Origin: Seonamhaeicola sp.
GTDB lineage: Bacteria; Bacteroidota; Bacteroidia; Flavobacteriales; Flavobacteriaceae
NCBI RefSeq assembly: GCF_028281565.1
Contig: NZ_JANQJQ010000011.1
Coordinates: 88,358-152,357 of the forward strand
Direction: 5' to 3'
DNA: 64,000 nt
A program made the translations under genes and the position numbers. Shown here piece after piece: positions 18,168-26,310 of this stretch (position 1 is the stretch's first letter; the number at the start of each line of letters is the position of its first letter). Below the pieces are notes generated by a model. The model saw nothing but the letters and a program-made list of their open reading frames with translations. It made no database searches and was not told where the DNA came from.

Positions 18168-19382
18168 ATGCAAAACGGAAACACTTTTAAAATGGAATTT
18201 GTGGCGCTAATGGCGTCATTAATGTCTATAGTCGCACTTTCCATAGATGCATTATTACCGGGTTTGCCCGCCATTGGAAATGATTTAGGTGTTACCAGTA
18301 CAAATGATAACCAATGGCTTATAACCATGATCTTTTTGGGGTTGGGGTTCGGTCAGTTAATATTTGGGCCTTTATCAGACAGCTTTGGCAGAAAACCCAT
18401 AGTATATATTGGTTTTGGTGTGTTTATCATTGCCAGCATTATTTGCCTTACTGCCAAAAATTTTGAAATGATGATCATTGGCAGAGTATTACAAGGTGTT
18501 GGTTTATCGTCTCCGCGAACCTTAAGTATTGCTATTATCCGAGATTCCTATAGTGGAAATTATATGGCAAAGATCATGTCCATAGTAGTCATGGTCTTTA
18601 TTTTAGTTCCGGTGATAGCCCCCGCTATGGGACAGTTTATACTAAATTTTCGCAGTTGGCATTCTATTTTCTATGTGAACCTTATTTACGGTTTACTGGT
18701 GATGCTTTGGTTTTGGAAACGACAGGACGAAACCTTAGTTAAAGAAAACCGTATCAAATTCACTTCGCATTTATTTATTGACGGCGCCAGGGAATTTATT
18801 AAGTATAGGGACGCTGTTGCATTTACCCTGGTGTCAGGATTCATCACCGGGTCCTTTATGGTGTACTTAAGTACTTCGCAACAAATATTTGAACAACAGT
18901 ATAATTTAGCTGATCTCTTCCCTTATATTTTTGCAAGTTTAGCCATATCTGTAGGGTTAGCTACTTATTTAAACAGTGTATTTGTTGTTAAATACGGTAT
19001 GTGGAAGATTGCTTATATAGCCACAGCAGCTTATGCATTTATATCCCTCGCATACGTGGCTGTTTTCTGGTCCGGCATTAACCCAAGCATTCAGGTTTTA
19101 TTGGGGTTTTTCGCCATACAGTTTTTTGCCGTTGGTTTCCTGTTTGGGAATTTAAGGGCGCTTGCCATGCAACCTTTAGGGCATATAGCCGGCATTGGCG
19201 CCGCCATAAACGGTTTTGTATCTACCGTTATGGCTGTACCTATAGCCAACTACATCGGTAGTTTTGTAACAGATTCCGTTCTTCCTCTTTTTATTGGGTT
19301 TTCTTCTTTTGGAATCTTGTCTTTACTGACGTTTATTATTTTAAAAAAACCTTCAGACGCTGTTACAGATAACGTTCATTAA
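18168..19382 (+). CDS. Bcr/CflA-type multidrug efflux MFS transporter
   Basis: 404 residues, 12 membrane segments. Near the start, SIVALSIDALLPGLPAIGNDLG is the DHA1 Bcr/CflA opening; GQLIFGPLSDSFGRKPIVY near residue 62 is MFS motif A. An antiporter of the inner membrane that exports drugs or metabolites with protons. The ATG at 18168 and the one at 18192 are both possible; the second gives the usual family N-terminus. Its 3' end overlaps the convergent DinB gene by 20 bases. Confidence 0.88.
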   Translation: MQNGNTFKMEFVALMASLMSIVALSIDALLPGLPAIGNDLGVTSTNDNQWLITMIFLGLGFGQLIFGPLSDSFGRKPIVYIGFGVFIIASIICLTAKNFEMMIIGRVLQGVGLSSPRTLSIAIIRDSYSGNYMAKIMSIVVMVFILVPVIAPAMGQFILNFRSWHSIFYVNLIYGLLVMLWFWKRQDETLVKENRIKFTSHLFIDGAREFIKYRDAVAFTLVSGFITGSFMVYLSTSQQIFEQQYNLADLFPYIFASLAISVGLATYLNSVFVVKYGMWKIAYIATAAYAFISLAYVAVFWSGINPSIQVLLGFFAIQFFAVGFLFGNLRALAMQPLGHIAGIGAAINGFVSTVMAVPIANYIGSFVTDSVLPLFIGFSSFGILSLLTFIILKKPSDAVTDNVH

Positions 19383-19881
19383 TAATGTTTATGTGATGAC
19401 GGGAATGCCCTAAAATGATGTAGGCTGCTGCCCTGGCCGACATATCCGAACCATTTGCGTTGCCAACTTGCAACAAATCTTCCGACGATAGACTTTTTAG
19501 CAACACAATAAAACTCTTTCTAACGGCTGTAAATTCTTCAATAAGGTCCTCAATACTTTTATTAGTGGCATTTGAAGGCGCTATATAATCATTTTGCTCA
19601 AACCCGGGAACAGGTGTTTTATCTTGTCTCGCTATATGAAAACACCGGAACTGAAATACACGCTCGGTATCTATTACATGTTGGAATACTTCTTTTATAC
19701 TCCATTTACCTTCGGCATACTTGTAATCTAATTTATCTTCGGGAATGGATGAAAAGAACTCTAAAACCATATTTGCATCGGCTTCATAACCACTAATGAG
19801 TTCTACATCATCTGAAACCAGACTTAAATATCCGCTGTAAAACGAATTGTATTCTGATGTTTTTAATTCTTGTCTTATCAT
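19363..19881 (-). CDS. DinB-family protein
   Basis: 172 residues, DinB-like four-helix bundle with three His-bearing sites: YAEGKWSIKEVFQHVIDTER near residues 55-74 and AAAYIILGHSRHHINIINER near 151-170. The W-S-x-K-E-V-x-x-H pattern is that of the DinB_2 branch. Its function is unknown, possibly a metal-dependent thiol S-transferase. It converges on and overlaps the efflux gene by 20 bases. Confidence 0.85.
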   Translation of the reverse strand: MIRQELKTSEYNSFYSGYLSLVSDDVELISGYEADANMVLEFFSSIPEDKLDYKYAEGKWSIKEVFQHVIDTERVFQFRCFHIARQDKTPVPGFEQNDYIAPSNATNKSIEDLIEEFTAVRKSFIVLLKSLSSEDLLQVGNANGSDMSARAAAYIILGHSRHHINIINERYL

Positions 19882-19912
19882 AATCAGTTTTTAAAACAAA
19901 CTCAATATTAAC

Positions 19913-21814
19913 TTATTTCGAAAAAAAGTTGGCTATTTTAACTTTATATTTTTTTACAATTTGCTTTCTAACCATTCTATCATACCTATTCCATAGTTTT
20001 TGTATTGGAATAAGAACAATAATCCCTAAACAAAAGCCAATAACTGAAAGTTTAGAATCACCTGGTTCTCTGAGTTGTTCAATTACGTAGTAACCTAAAT
20101 AGTATAAAAATAAAACTACCGCTATTGATAATATCGTTAAAAGAACTTTTACTGCTTTAAAAAAAAGTTTGAGCTTTTTAATTTTTTTTGTTCTTGACGC
20201 CATATCTCTTCGCTTCAATTCTTTCTTTGCCGCTTCACCTTCTAAAACCTTTAGATTCAATAATTCTTTGGCTTTAATATGATCTTCTAAGGAAAAGTCA
20301 TTGATAAATGTTATGCTATCATCTACATTGTTCTCCTCAATTTCTTCAGGTTTAAGAGTACTTTCCCTTAAATCATAAGTCAAAGAAATCACTTCTTCCT
20401 TGGTTATTTTTCCCTCTTGATACTTCTCATTTAATGCTGTATATTTTTCATGAACAGTATTATTCATTTGTGATGCAAGAACTATTTGCGCCTTAGTTAT
20501 TATATCAAATGATTTTGGTACATCTTCACTGCTTCCAAACCCTTTTTTTAATTTAAACCAAAATTTATCTGTTATATAATCTAAGTCTGTTGCAAAAGGA
20601 ATATCTTTTTCATTTACCTTAATTTGTGAATTATGAGCTAAATAATGAATATAACCACTTCCTGTAAGTAAAATATATTTACAATTTTCAAAACCTTGAT
20701 TACTCACACCTTTCCTGAGAACATTTATTTTCGTAAATAACTTCAAACTATTTTTACAAGACTCCTCATCAAAATTTCTTCTTTTTTCTCTTGATATTTT
20801 AGAGAGTTCCTCTATAACATCTAAACCCTCAATATTAAATTCTGAATTTTCATAATAGTCTTTGTTTTCCTCTAATTGGATTCCCGATGTCTTTAAATCA
20901 ATAAAGAATTTGTTCCTTTTAACAATCACATCGCTCTTTGATTTACAATCATTAATAATTTCTTTCATCGCCGTTTTAGTAGGATCTAATCTCATCTTTC
21001 CTTCTATAATTAAGCTTGCTACATGAAAGAACTTTATTATTTCATTTTTTGTTTCTTCAAAATATTTTAATTGAACTATCCTTTTTCCATTATTCTGATT
21101 AATCTCTCTAACAAGTTTAATAAAATCCATAAAAATTTCTTTATAGACCTTTCCATTATAACCCAAGTAATTAAAAATAATATCTGTGTCCAAAAAAATC
21201 ACTAAGGGTTTTTTCCATTTACCAAGCTCATTTAAATCTGCCGTGTATCTTACTCCAGCATATAAAACAACCCCTTCTTTCACTACATTCAATCTCTCTG
21301 CAAATTCTCTATCATTTTTTTTCTTTATAATAAATGCACTAATCTCTTGATTATAAGGTTCGTTAATTCCATTACCAAGCAAATAATGATTTATATTACT
21401 ACGAATTTTTAATATTTCAACTTCAGACAAATCTTTTCCTTTACTATTTTTTATATAAGCAATAAATTCATCTTCTGTTTTCTTATATAGTTTCCTTTTG
21501 TCTTCAAAGCTACTTTCAAACAAAGGATTTATTTTAGTTTCAATATCTACAACACTGTAAATACCTTTCTTCAAGGTCAAAAAACCTTCTCTAATTAATC
21601 GGTTTTTAAGTGTAGTTCTGATTACAGCTTCTGGCATTTTGAAATCAAAAACTTCTTCTAACAAAAACCTAAGTTCTGTTGAATTAAAACTCCATTTTTT
21701 CTTGTCTATAACTGCTGCTTTGATAAACTCTGATATAATATCATATATATCCTTATTACTATCTAGTAATTCTTTAAATACGACTACGGATGCTATTAAC
21801 TTATTTTCTTTCAT
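19913..21814 (-). CDS. Unknown protein, possible PIN-like nuclease with C-terminal membrane anchor
   Basis: 633 residues. Residues 1-90 look like a winged-helix region (basic, ending LKNRLIREGFLTLKKGIYSV). At about 205-216, VIFLDTDIIFNYLG resembles the first strand and acidic pair (D209, D211) of a PIN-like nuclease; an acidic helix follows near 257-265 (KYFEETKNE), and TDLDYITDKFWFKLKKGFG near 425-443 could supply the last acid. Two hydrophobic segments at about 553-578 and 590-606 would anchor the C-terminus in the membrane. There is no signal peptide. Base composition is poorer in G+C than its neighbours (19 of 60 in 20881-20940). It stands alone between unrelated genes. The nuclease call is inference from motif pattern only. 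Confidence 0.5.
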   Translation of the reverse strand: MKENKLIASVVVFKELLDSNKDIYDIISEFIKAAVIDKKKWSFNSTELRFLLEEVFDFKMPEAVIRTTLKNRLIREGFLTLKKGIYSVVDIETKINPLFESSFEDKRKLYKKTEDEFIAYIKNSKGKDLSEVEILKIRSNINHYLLGNGINEPYNQEISAFIIKKKNDREFAERLNVVKEGVVLYAGVRYTADLNELGKWKKPLVIFLDTDIIFNYLGYNGKVYKEIFMDFIKLVREINQNNGKRIVQLKYFEETKNEIIKFFHVASLIIEGKMRLDPTKTAMKEIINDCKSKSDVIVKRNKFFIDLKTSGIQLEENKDYYENSEFNIEGLDVIEELSKISREKRRNFDEESCKNSLKLFTKINVLRKGVSNQGFENCKYILLTGSGYIHYLAHNSQIKVNEKDIPFATDLDYITDKFWFKLKKGFGSSEDVPKSFDIITKAQIVLASQMNNTVHEKYTALNEKYQEGKITKEEVISLTYDLRESTLKPEEIEENNVDDSITFINDFSLEDHIKAKELLNLKVLEGEAAKKELKRRDMASRTKKIKKLKLFFKAVKVLLTILSIAVVLFLYYLGYYVIEQLREPGDSKLSVIGFCLGIIVLIPIQKLWNRYDRMVRKQIVKKYKVKIANFFSK

Positions 21815-21944
21815 TTCTAAACATTATTTCCTTTCTTATAAATACAAAAGTATTTCAAAGAGAGAAGAAGGCTTTTAAAAATTCGGCAATATTGTAAACA
21901 AGTTTTTAACAAAAAAATGATACTTTTCGCTCAATAATTTAGAA

Positions 21945-22058
21945 TTAATGAATGAGTACATGTTGAAGCTCTTTCTTGAGATACTGAAACAAGGCTTCAA
22001 CATGCTCAGTGTTACCCGCAGGAATAACAGTTTCATAGGAAACCTCAATGTTAAACAT
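21945..22058 (-). CDS. Short open frame downstream of dctM, possible small protein or relic
   Basis: A 37-residue frame begins 18 bases after the dctM stop, with sequence like VSYETVIPAGNTEHVEALFQ, which has the composition of a real protein tail rather than random AT-rich DNA. Its start overlaps a perfect hairpin (22043-22063). A second inverted repeat, CATGTTGAAGC (21959-21969) with GCTTCAACATG (21994-22004), lies inside the frame. I recognise no family. It may be the surviving C-terminus of a lost gene or an operon-end small protein. Confidence 0.3.
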   Translation of the reverse strand: MFNIEVSYETVIPAGNTEHVEALFQYLKKELQHVLIH

Positions 22059-22076
22059 TGAGGAGCTACTTTTCAA

Positions 22077-23351
22077 TTAATCCATAAATAACTTTGGAAG
22101 GTACAGAGATATCTCCGGAACTAATGTCACCACGGTAAGTACCAAAAGGCTGGTGATCAAAAACGGTAAACCGGCCTTACTTACCTTTCCGATGGACACT
22201 TTGCCAATGCTTGAAGACACAAAAAGACATACGCCTAAAGGTGGTGTGGTCAAACCGATCATTAAGTTTAACAGGGCAATAACCGCAAAATGAATAGGGT
22301 CTACATCAACAGCCATGGCTACTTTTAATAGTATCGGGAACAGGATCAAGAGCGCCGCTATGGTCTCCATAAAGGTCCCGACAAATATGAGCAAAATGTT
22401 AATCAGGAGTAAAACCACATATTTGTTATTTGAGAAATCCAGGATTTCCGCGGATACTAATTGAGGCAATTGTTCTGTAATTAAAATCCACCCGAAAAGA
22501 TTGGCAAATCCAATAAGGACCATTAATGACGCCGAGGTTTTCATGGAATCCAATACGATCACCTGAATGTTCTTAAAATTGAGTTTTTTATAAATAAAGG
22601 TACCAATAATCAAGGCATAAACCACCGCAATTATGGATGCCTCTGTGGGTGTGAAGACACCACCGATAATTCCAAACAGGATAATAAAAGTCATTAAAAG
22701 CGACCAAAAGGTGTCTTTAAATGCGAAGAGTATTTTTCTGAGGGTGCTTTTAGGGTGCTTCGGATATTTCTTTTTCTTAGCAATAAAATAGGTCACCCCC
22801 ATAAGTCCGAAGCCTAATAAAAATCCGGGAATAGCACCGGCCAGGAATAACCGCCCAACCGATAAACCACTTAAGGTAGCAGCAATAATCATAGGCACAC
22901 TTGGCGGAATGATAGGGCCAACTGTTGATGAGGATGCCGTTATCGCACATGAAAAATCAGCATCATAGCCTTCTTTTTTCATAGCTGGTATCATAACTGA
23001 CCCAATACTGGCAGTATCGGATATAGCTGTACCGGAAATACCGGCAAACAACATGGAAGCTCCAATGTTTGCTAAGGCTAATCCTCCGCGAATATGGCCA
23101 GTTAAATGGTTACAGAAAGCTATAATCTTAGCTGTTAAACCACCTTGATTCATAAGGTTTCCAGCTAATATAAATCCGGGAACACTTAAAAGGACAAATA
23201 CATCAATACCCGAATACATTTTCATTGGCACTACAATTAAAGGAATGCCGGCAAAAACCAAATACATCAAACAGGATAAGCCCAAAGAAAATGCAATGGG
23301 AAATCTAAATATTAAACATACAATAAATACAAGTATTAATATCCAAATCAT
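22077..23351 (-). CDS. dctM: TRAP transporter large permease DctM
   Basis: 424 residues, about 12 membrane helices, the standard DctM length. Typical marks are PGFILAGNLMNQGGLTAKII near residue 53, SMLFAGISGTAISDTASIGS near 94, ASSSTVGPIIPPSVPMII near 136 and LMIGLTTPPLGVCLFVSSSI near 361. It forms the sodium-driven translocation unit for an anionic substrate delivered by DctP. The gene is three bases from dctQ, which overlaps dctP by one base: a classic dctPQM operon on the minus strand. Confidence 0.95.
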   Translation of the reverse strand: MIWILILVFIVCLIFRFPIAFSLGLSCLMYLVFAGIPLIVVPMKMYSGIDVFVLLSVPGFILAGNLMNQGGLTAKIIAFCNHLTGHIRGGLALANIGASMLFAGISGTAISDTASIGSVMIPAMKKEGYDADFSCAITASSSTVGPIIPPSVPMIIAATLSGLSVGRLFLAGAIPGFLLGFGLMGVTYFIAKKKKYPKHPKSTLRKILFAFKDTFWSLLMTFIILFGIIGGVFTPTEASIIAVVYALIIGTFIYKKLNFKNIQVIVLDSMKTSASLMVLIGFANLFGWILITEQLPQLVSAEILDFSNNKYVVLLLINILLIFVGTFMETIAALLILFPILLKVAMAVDVDPIHFAVIALLNLMIGLTTPPLGVCLFVSSSIGKVSIGKVSKAGLPFLITSLLVLTVVTLVPEISLYLPKLFMD

Positions 23352-23353
23352 GA

Positions 23354-23821
23354 TTAATGCTTTAATTTTTTAATGACCTTTTGTAAGTCCCAAATGGCAT
23401 AAATAGTTATAAAAACGCCCATCACTACAATAGAACCAAACGCAATAGCCATTGAGAATCCAACACTTGGTGAACGTTCCATAATACCGACCTTTACAAA
23501 CTGAATGGCATAAATGGTAAGCGCAATAAACAATAGCATAGTTAGTATGGAAACAATGAACTCTAAAATGTATTTTTGTTTAGTATTCATTTTGTTATAC
23601 AGCACATCAAACTTCACATAATAATTACCTTTCATAGCCAGTCCAGCCGCAAAACTCATGGCATAAATAAAAAAGAAACGTGCGGCTTCTTCGGTCCAGG
23701 ACGGCGCACTTTCCAAAAAGAACCTGGCATAAATCTGAATGATCGTAACCCCGATAAAACAAAAGCTACTCACTAAGGTGCCGTACTTTAAAAACTTCCC
23801 GACGCGCTTCTTAAAATCCAT
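23354..23821 (-). CDS. dctQ: TRAP transporter small permease DctQ
   Basis: 155 residues with four membrane helices. The region ARFFLESAPSWTEEAARFFF near residues 32-51 is the DctQ hallmark (W-x-E-E-x-x-R). It partners DctM. Start and dctP stop share a base. The first 12 codons of this gene recur at 25084-25119 behind the second dctP copy, showing that it was partly included in a duplication. Confidence 0.93.
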   Translation of the reverse strand: MDFKKRVGKFLKYGTLVSSFCFIGVTIIQIYARFFLESAPSWTEEAARFFFIYAMSFAAGLAMKGNYYVKFDVLYNKMNTKQKYILEFIVSILTMLLFIALTIYAIQFVKVGIMERSPSVGFSMAIAFGSIVVMGVFITIYAIWDLQKVIKKLKH

Positions 23822-24792
23822 TACTCTCTTAATTTTAAAATAGTATTATAAACTTCTTGCATTTCAGCAGACAGACTATTATAAATTGCTTCTCTGGCCA
23901 CTGCTCCAAAAGCATCTTTATCAACCTCTACGAATGTCATTCCTGCAGCTTCTAATTTACTTATAATTTTTTGCTGGCTTTGTAAAAACAGTTTGTGCTC
24001 ATATTCAACCATATCTTCAACTGCTTTAAGAAAAATGGCCTTTAAATCATCCGGGAAAGACTGAAATTGCTTTTCCCCAATAACAGGATAGGACCAACTT
24101 ACCACATGAGCTGTTTGATTTATGTACTTCTGAACCTCATAAAAACCACCGGCCCATATCATAGGATATGGATTTTCCTGAGCCTCTACAGTTCCTTGTT
24201 GTAATGATGTAAACACTTCTGAAAATGCCATAGGCGTTGGTTTAGCTCCTAAAGCTTCCCAGGCCGTTACAAATGATGGCACATTGGGCACCCTTACTAT
24301 GAGTCCGTTTAAATCATCAGGATGCTTTATAGGCCTGTTAGAAGTTAAATGCCTTGGGCTTCTTGGAAAAACACCTAGAGGTCTCAACCCTACTTTATCT
24401 ATCATTTCCTGTTCCATGCGCTTGCCAATATCACTATCAATTAACTTACGCATATCCGTTGAGTTCCTTAAAAGAAACGGTAATTCGCAAAACGTTAATA
24501 CTTCAACCCAATTACTTAAAGGTGAGCCGGTATTTGTCATGTCAATAACACCTGCTCTAATCAATCTGATAGCTTCAAGTTCTTTGGCTAATTGCTCAGA
24601 ATGATAGTTTTCAAGTACCATCCGACCATTAGTCCGTTCTTCCAAAATTTCAGAAAAATATTCAAACGCCTGGAACCAGGTATGCCTTTCACTTACTATA
24701 AGACTCGCTCTTAAACGAAATTCAGGAGCTTCTTTCTTATCACATTGAATGAATAAAACTCCAAACAAAACTATAACAGAAAACCTTTTCAT
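23821..24792 (-). CDS. dctP: TRAP transporter substrate-binding lipoprotein DctP (copy 1)
   Basis: 323 residues from ATG at 24790-24792, which gives MKRFSVIVLFGVLFIQC as a lipoprotein signal; an in-frame TTG at 24843 would add 17 residues and aligns with the start of copy 2. Ligand-site marks of the DctP fold are present: LIVRVPNVPS with the carboxylate-binding Arg, and QGTVEAQENPYPMIWAGGF with the usual Asn-Pro. It binds a small organic anion in the periplasm for DctQM. It is first in the dctPQM operon. Copy 2 lies 275 bases upstream of the TTG in the same orientation. Confidence 0.92.
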   Translation of the reverse strand: MKRFSVIVLFGVLFIQCDKKEAPEFRLRASLIVSERHTWFQAFEYFSEILEERTNGRMVLENYHSEQLAKELEAIRLIRAGVIDMTNTGSPLSNWVEVLTFCELPFLLRNSTDMRKLIDSDIGKRMEQEMIDKVGLRPLGVFPRSPRHLTSNRPIKHPDDLNGLIVRVPNVPSFVTAWEALGAKPTPMAFSEVFTSLQQGTVEAQENPYPMIWAGGFYEVQKYINQTAHVVSWSYPVIGEKQFQSFPDDLKAIFLKAVEDMVEYEHKLFLQSQQKIISKLEAAGMTFVEVDKDAFGAVAREAIYNSLSAEMQEVYNTILKLRE

Positions 24793-24894
24793 CCTTGTAA
24801 AATAAAGTAGAAGAACCGGTAAATACGTTGAAAAAACTCTCAATGTTTATCTTTTGAAGTCTAGTTTCGAATATAAAAAAAAATGTTGAATGAA

Positions 24895-24928
24895 TTCCAT
24901 ATGGAAAATGATTAGTTGTTACCATAAT
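24895..24928 (-). promoter_or_regulatory. Conserved upstream element of dctP copy 1
   Basis: A perfect palindrome TTCCATATGGAA (24895-24906) is followed by ATTAGTTGTTACCATAAT (24911-24928). The second block recurs with two changes upstream of copy 2. Nearer the gene, TATATTCG (minus strand, about 24865-24872) is a one-mismatch -7 box in both copies. Together these look like a promoter with an operator. Conservation may partly reflect the duplication itself. Confidence 0.4.
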
Positions 24929-25050
24929 TGAATTAAAAACATAATCCTATGGCAACCTCATAGTATAAATAAAGAGGGACACGTAGCTTCCTTATAACCA
25001 GAAAGTGCTCTATTCATAAAGTATCAGGCATAAATATGTATAACATCTCA

Positions 25051-25119
25051 CTATAAAACCAACATATTCCCTTTAATGCCACATTTTAAAAACTTCCCGA
25101 CGCGCTTCTTAAAATCCAT
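25051..25119 (-). pseudogene. dctQ 5' fragment left by the duplication
   Basis: Reading from ATG at 25117-25119, the frame repeats the first 12 codons of dctQ (MDFKKRVGKFLK) and then diverges into a short tail ending in TAG at 25051-25053, 22 residues in all. Its start overlaps the stop of dctP copy 2 by one base, exactly as in the intact operon. It marks the downstream end of the duplicated unit. Confidence 0.85.
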
Positions 25120-26141
25120 TACTCTCTTAACTTTAAAATATCGTTATACACCACTTGCATTTCCGGTGACAGGCTATTATAAATGGCTTCTCTGGCTGCT
25201 TCCCCAAAAGCATCTTTATCAACTTCCACCAGGGTCATTCCCGCAGCTTTAAGATCATCTTTAATCTTTCTTTCACTTGCTAAGAAGAGCTTATGCTCAT
25301 GCTTTACCATGTCTTTAACAGCTTCTAAAAAGATCTTTCTGAGGTCTTCAGGGAACGACTGAAATTTTTCCTCACCGATAACAGGATAGGTCCAGCTTAC
25401 TACATGGGCCGTCTGGTTAACGTATTTCTGAACTTCATAGAATCCAGCCGCCTTTATAATGGCAAAACCATTTTCCTGGGCTTCCACAGTACCTTGCTGC
25501 AGCGAGGTAAATACTTCTGAAAATGCCATAGGCGTTGGCTTGGCACCCAAAGCCTCCCAGGCTGTAACAAACGATGGTACGTTTGGTACTCTTACTATGA
25601 GCCCTTTTAAGTCATCCGGATGTTTTATAGGGCGATTAGATGTTAGATGCCTTGGCCCGCCGGGAAATTGTCCTAAAGGACGAAGTCCTATTTTATCAAT
25701 CATCTCCTGCTCCATACGTTTACCAATGTCGCTATTTATTAAAACCCGCATATCGGTAGAATCCCTTAAGAGAAATGGCAATTCACAAAAGGTCAATATC
25801 TCCACCCAATTACTCAATGGTGACCCGGTAGTGGTCATATCGATGACACCGGCACGAATCAACCGGATAGCTTCACTTTCTTTTGCCAGTTGTTCGGAAT
25901 GATAATTATCTAATACAATTCTACCGTCGGTTCGTGCTTCTAAAATCTCAGAAAAATATTCAAAGGCCTGGAACCAGGTATGACTCTCATTCACCAAAAG
26001 ACTCGCCCGTAAATGAAATTCCGGCTCATTTTTATGGCCACACTGCACGAATAAAAGTGCCAATACAAGCAACAGTAAAACCCTTTTTAACCTTAACAGG
26101 TAAGGTCTAAAATGATGTGAAAGCTTTGAAAAAAATCTCAA
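25119..26141 (-). CDS. TRAP substrate-binding protein DctP (copy 2, no dedicated permease)
   Basis: 340 residues if read from TTG at 26139-26141. The ATG used by copy 1 is replaced by TTA here (L-K-R instead of M-K-R), and no other Met lies before about residue 91. The frame is nevertheless intact, with LLLLVLALLFVQC as lipoprotein signal. Most of the protein matches copy 1, but the ligand region differs: QFPGGPRH for VFPRSPRH, and QENGFAIIKAAGF for QENPYPMIWAGGF. It must share DctQM with copy 1 or be unused. It is divergent from the FAH-family gene. Confidence 0.8.
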   Translation of the reverse strand: MRFFSKLSHHFRPYLLRLKRVLLLLVLALLFVQCGHKNEPEFHLRASLLVNESHTWFQAFEYFSEILEARTDGRIVLDNYHSEQLAKESEAIRLIRAGVIDMTTTGSPLSNWVEILTFCELPFLLRDSTDMRVLINSDIGKRMEQEMIDKIGLRPLGQFPGGPRHLTSNRPIKHPDDLKGLIVRVPNVPSFVTAWEALGAKPTPMAFSEVFTSLQQGTVEAQENGFAIIKAAGFYEVQKYVNQTAHVVSWTYPVIGEEKFQSFPEDLRKIFLEAVKDMVKHEHKLFLASERKIKDDLKAAGMTLVEVDKDAFGEAAREAIYNSLSPEMQVVYNDILKLRE

Positions 26142-26208
26142 TGGTTATTTTTTGTAGTCTCGTTTCGAATATATAAAAAAATGTTGAATGAACTCCATAC
26201 GGAAAATG

Positions 26209-26226
26209 ATTAGTTTCTACCATAAT
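26209..26226 (-). promoter_or_regulatory. Conserved upstream element of dctP copy 2
   Basis: ATTAGTTTCTACCATAAT here matches 24911-24928 with two differences, while the neighbouring palindrome is degraded (CTCCATACGGAA). The element sits in the 169-base divergent spacer shared with the FAH-family gene and could serve both. Confidence 0.35.
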
Positions 26227-26310
26227 TTAAACTAAAAACCATGACTTACTCACCTGCATTTCATTATTTTTATCGCTTCAAATTAATCGCCATTATTAAA
26301 AAGAAACACC

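Larger units (their letters stand above)
23787..24928 (-). repeat. Direct repeat unit A: dctQ 5' end, dctP and promoter
   Basis: This unit aligns with 25085-26226 at a constant offset of 1298 bases at both ends, meaning no net insertion or deletion across about 1.14 kb. It covers the first codons of dctQ, all of dctP and about 130 bases of upstream DNA. Copies have drifted in sequence, so the event is not very recent. Confidence 0.85.
25085..26226 (-). repeat. Direct repeat unit B: dctQ 5' fragment, dctP2 and promoter
   Basis: Partner of 23787-24928 in the same orientation. Homology stops just inside the dctQ coding sequence on one side and about 85 bases before the FAH-family gene on the other. 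Confidence 0.85.

Noticed and set aside
25459..25902. 147-codon plus-strand frame opposite dctP copy 2
   Set aside because: A mirror frame also appears opposite copy 1, as expected from duplication. The sense strand holds a clear DctP protein.
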